From the NCBI GenBank assembly GCA_023423215.1, contig JAFAFZ010000416.1:1-5937 (forward strand): DNA of 5,937 nucleotides, in the 5' to 3' direction. Made by a program: the position numbers and the translations under genes. Below, in pieces: positions 5,636 through 5,937 of this stretch (the stretch's first letter is position 1; the number at the start of each line of letters is the position of its first letter). The notes under the pieces are model-generated. The model ran no database searches. It saw only the letters and a list, made by a program, of their open reading frames with translations, and was not told the origin of the DNA. This stretch comes from Actinomycetes bacterium. GTDB taxonomy: Bacteria; Actinomycetota; Acidimicrobiia; Acidimicrobiales; Microtrichaceae.

Positions 5636-5676
5636 TTGCGGAGCGGTCGTGCGACCCTCCATCGACTGGAGTCCGA

Positions 5677-5937
5677 GTGCCCATCACCACACGCCCGCAC
5701 CTCGTCGCCGGGGGCCTGCTGTTCCTCCTGCTCCTCGTGAGCTGCGCCGTTCCGGCGCAGCTGCCCACCACGGATCCGTCGACGCCCACCAGCACCGCGC
5801 CGCCCTCGACGGTGCCGCCGACCACGTCGACCACGGCCGCGCCGCCCACGCCCACGACGACGACCACGACCACGACGGCGCCGCCGGCACCCTCGCCGTT
5901 CGTGCAGCTCGCGGCCGGCCACGAGCACACCTGCGGG
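5677..5937 (+). CDS. RCC1-repeat lipoprotein, N-terminal fragment cut by the window edge
   Basis: The frame stays open to the last base (87 codons visible). GTG at 5677 has GGAG (5668-5671) five bases upstream. Residues 1-23 form a lipoprotein signal peptide: R6, a very hydrophobic core (about 8-21) and lipobox L20-V21-S22-C23. A Thr/Pro/Ala linker (30-74, including eight Thr in a row at 60-67) would span the cell wall. Residues 75-87, F-V-Q-L-A-A-G-H-E-H-T-C-G, match the opening of an RCC1/BNR-like beta-propeller repeat as seen in actinobacterial secreted proteins, which usually carry several. It is therefore probably a surface-anchored propeller protein of unknown ligand. The gene continues past the window, so repeat number and any C-terminal domain are unseen. 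The RCC1 call rests on about 13 residues. Confidence 0.72.
   Translation, partial: MPITTRPHLVAGGLLFLLLLVSCAVPAQLPTTDPSTPTSTAPPSTVPPTTSTTAAPPTPTTTTTTTTAPPAPSPFVQLAAGHEHTCG
5764..5892 (+). repeat. Low-complexity Thr/Pro-coding tract (cell-wall-spanning linker)
   Basis: This encodes residues 30-72 of the RCC1-like lipoprotein, composed almost only of Thr, Pro, Ala and Ser. The DNA is a near-repeat of ACG/ACC and CCG/CCC triplets, densest at 5851-5877. Such tracts are prone to slippage and length variation between strains, and may be O-glycosylated in actinobacteria; the latter is inference from known surface proteins. Confidence 0.7.

Noticed and set aside
5851..5877. ACG/ACC triplet run considered as a CRISPR or tandem DNA repeat
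   Set aside because: It is explained by consecutive Thr codons in a lipoprotein linker, with no repeat-spacer structure.
5460..5930. N-terminal extension of the DHFR-family frame (370 residues in all)
   Set aside because: The added part is low-complexity Val/Gly antisense to the Thr/Pro tract. The GTG at 5459 has a good Shine-Dalgarno and matches the family start.

Overview
The window is very G+C-rich (around 70% by eye), and its real genes have strong G/C at third codon positions. Together with an actinobacterial TIGR03086-type protein, GTG starts, apparent leaderless promoters, and lipoproteins with Thr/Pro linkers and RCC1 or Ig-like repeats, this points to a high-GC actinobacterium. An acidimicrobial (Ilumatobacter-like) chromosome is my best guess. 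That assignment is inference; no rRNA or other phylogenetic marker is present.

Layout from left to right (strands -, +, -, +, +, -, +): (1) 44-1522 (-), a predicted lipoprotein of the CrtC/AttH lipocalin-like family with two glycine-rich repeats inserted in it. (2) 1620-2300 (+), a TMEM175-family (DUF1211) membrane protein, divergent from gene 1 across a 97-bp spacer that holds two back-to-back leaderless-type promoters. (3) 2316-2957 (-), a DinB/MDMPI-like metal-binding protein (TIGR03086 type), convergent with gene 2; a perfect 13-bp stem hairpin lies between them. (4) 3122-3730 (+), a small lipoprotein with an Ig-like domain, followed by a nested hairpin. (5) 3954-4775 (+), a PAP2-family membrane phosphatase with all three catalytic motifs. 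(6) 4818-5459 (-), a RibD C-terminal/dihydrofolate-reductase-like protein starting at GTG with a good Shine-Dalgarno. (7) 5677 to the window edge (+), the first 87 codons of a Thr/Pro-linker lipoprotein that begins an RCC1-like repeat. A consensus-like promoter with a 17-bp inverted repeat lies upstream of it.

The genes do not form an operon: nearly every one changes strand or is separated by a hairpin or its own promoter, and there is no shared pathway. Three of the seven products are predicted lipoproteins and two are polytopic membrane proteins, so the stretch is biased towards the cell envelope. I see no mobile element, CRISPR array, RNA gene or defence cassette, and no convincing undescribed multi-gene system. 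The most useful leads are the repeat insertion in gene 1, the altered signature motif in gene 2, the leaderless promoter geometry, the two strong hairpins, and the promoter/inverted-repeat overlap upstream of gene 7. No gene-free stretch exceeds 300 bases.
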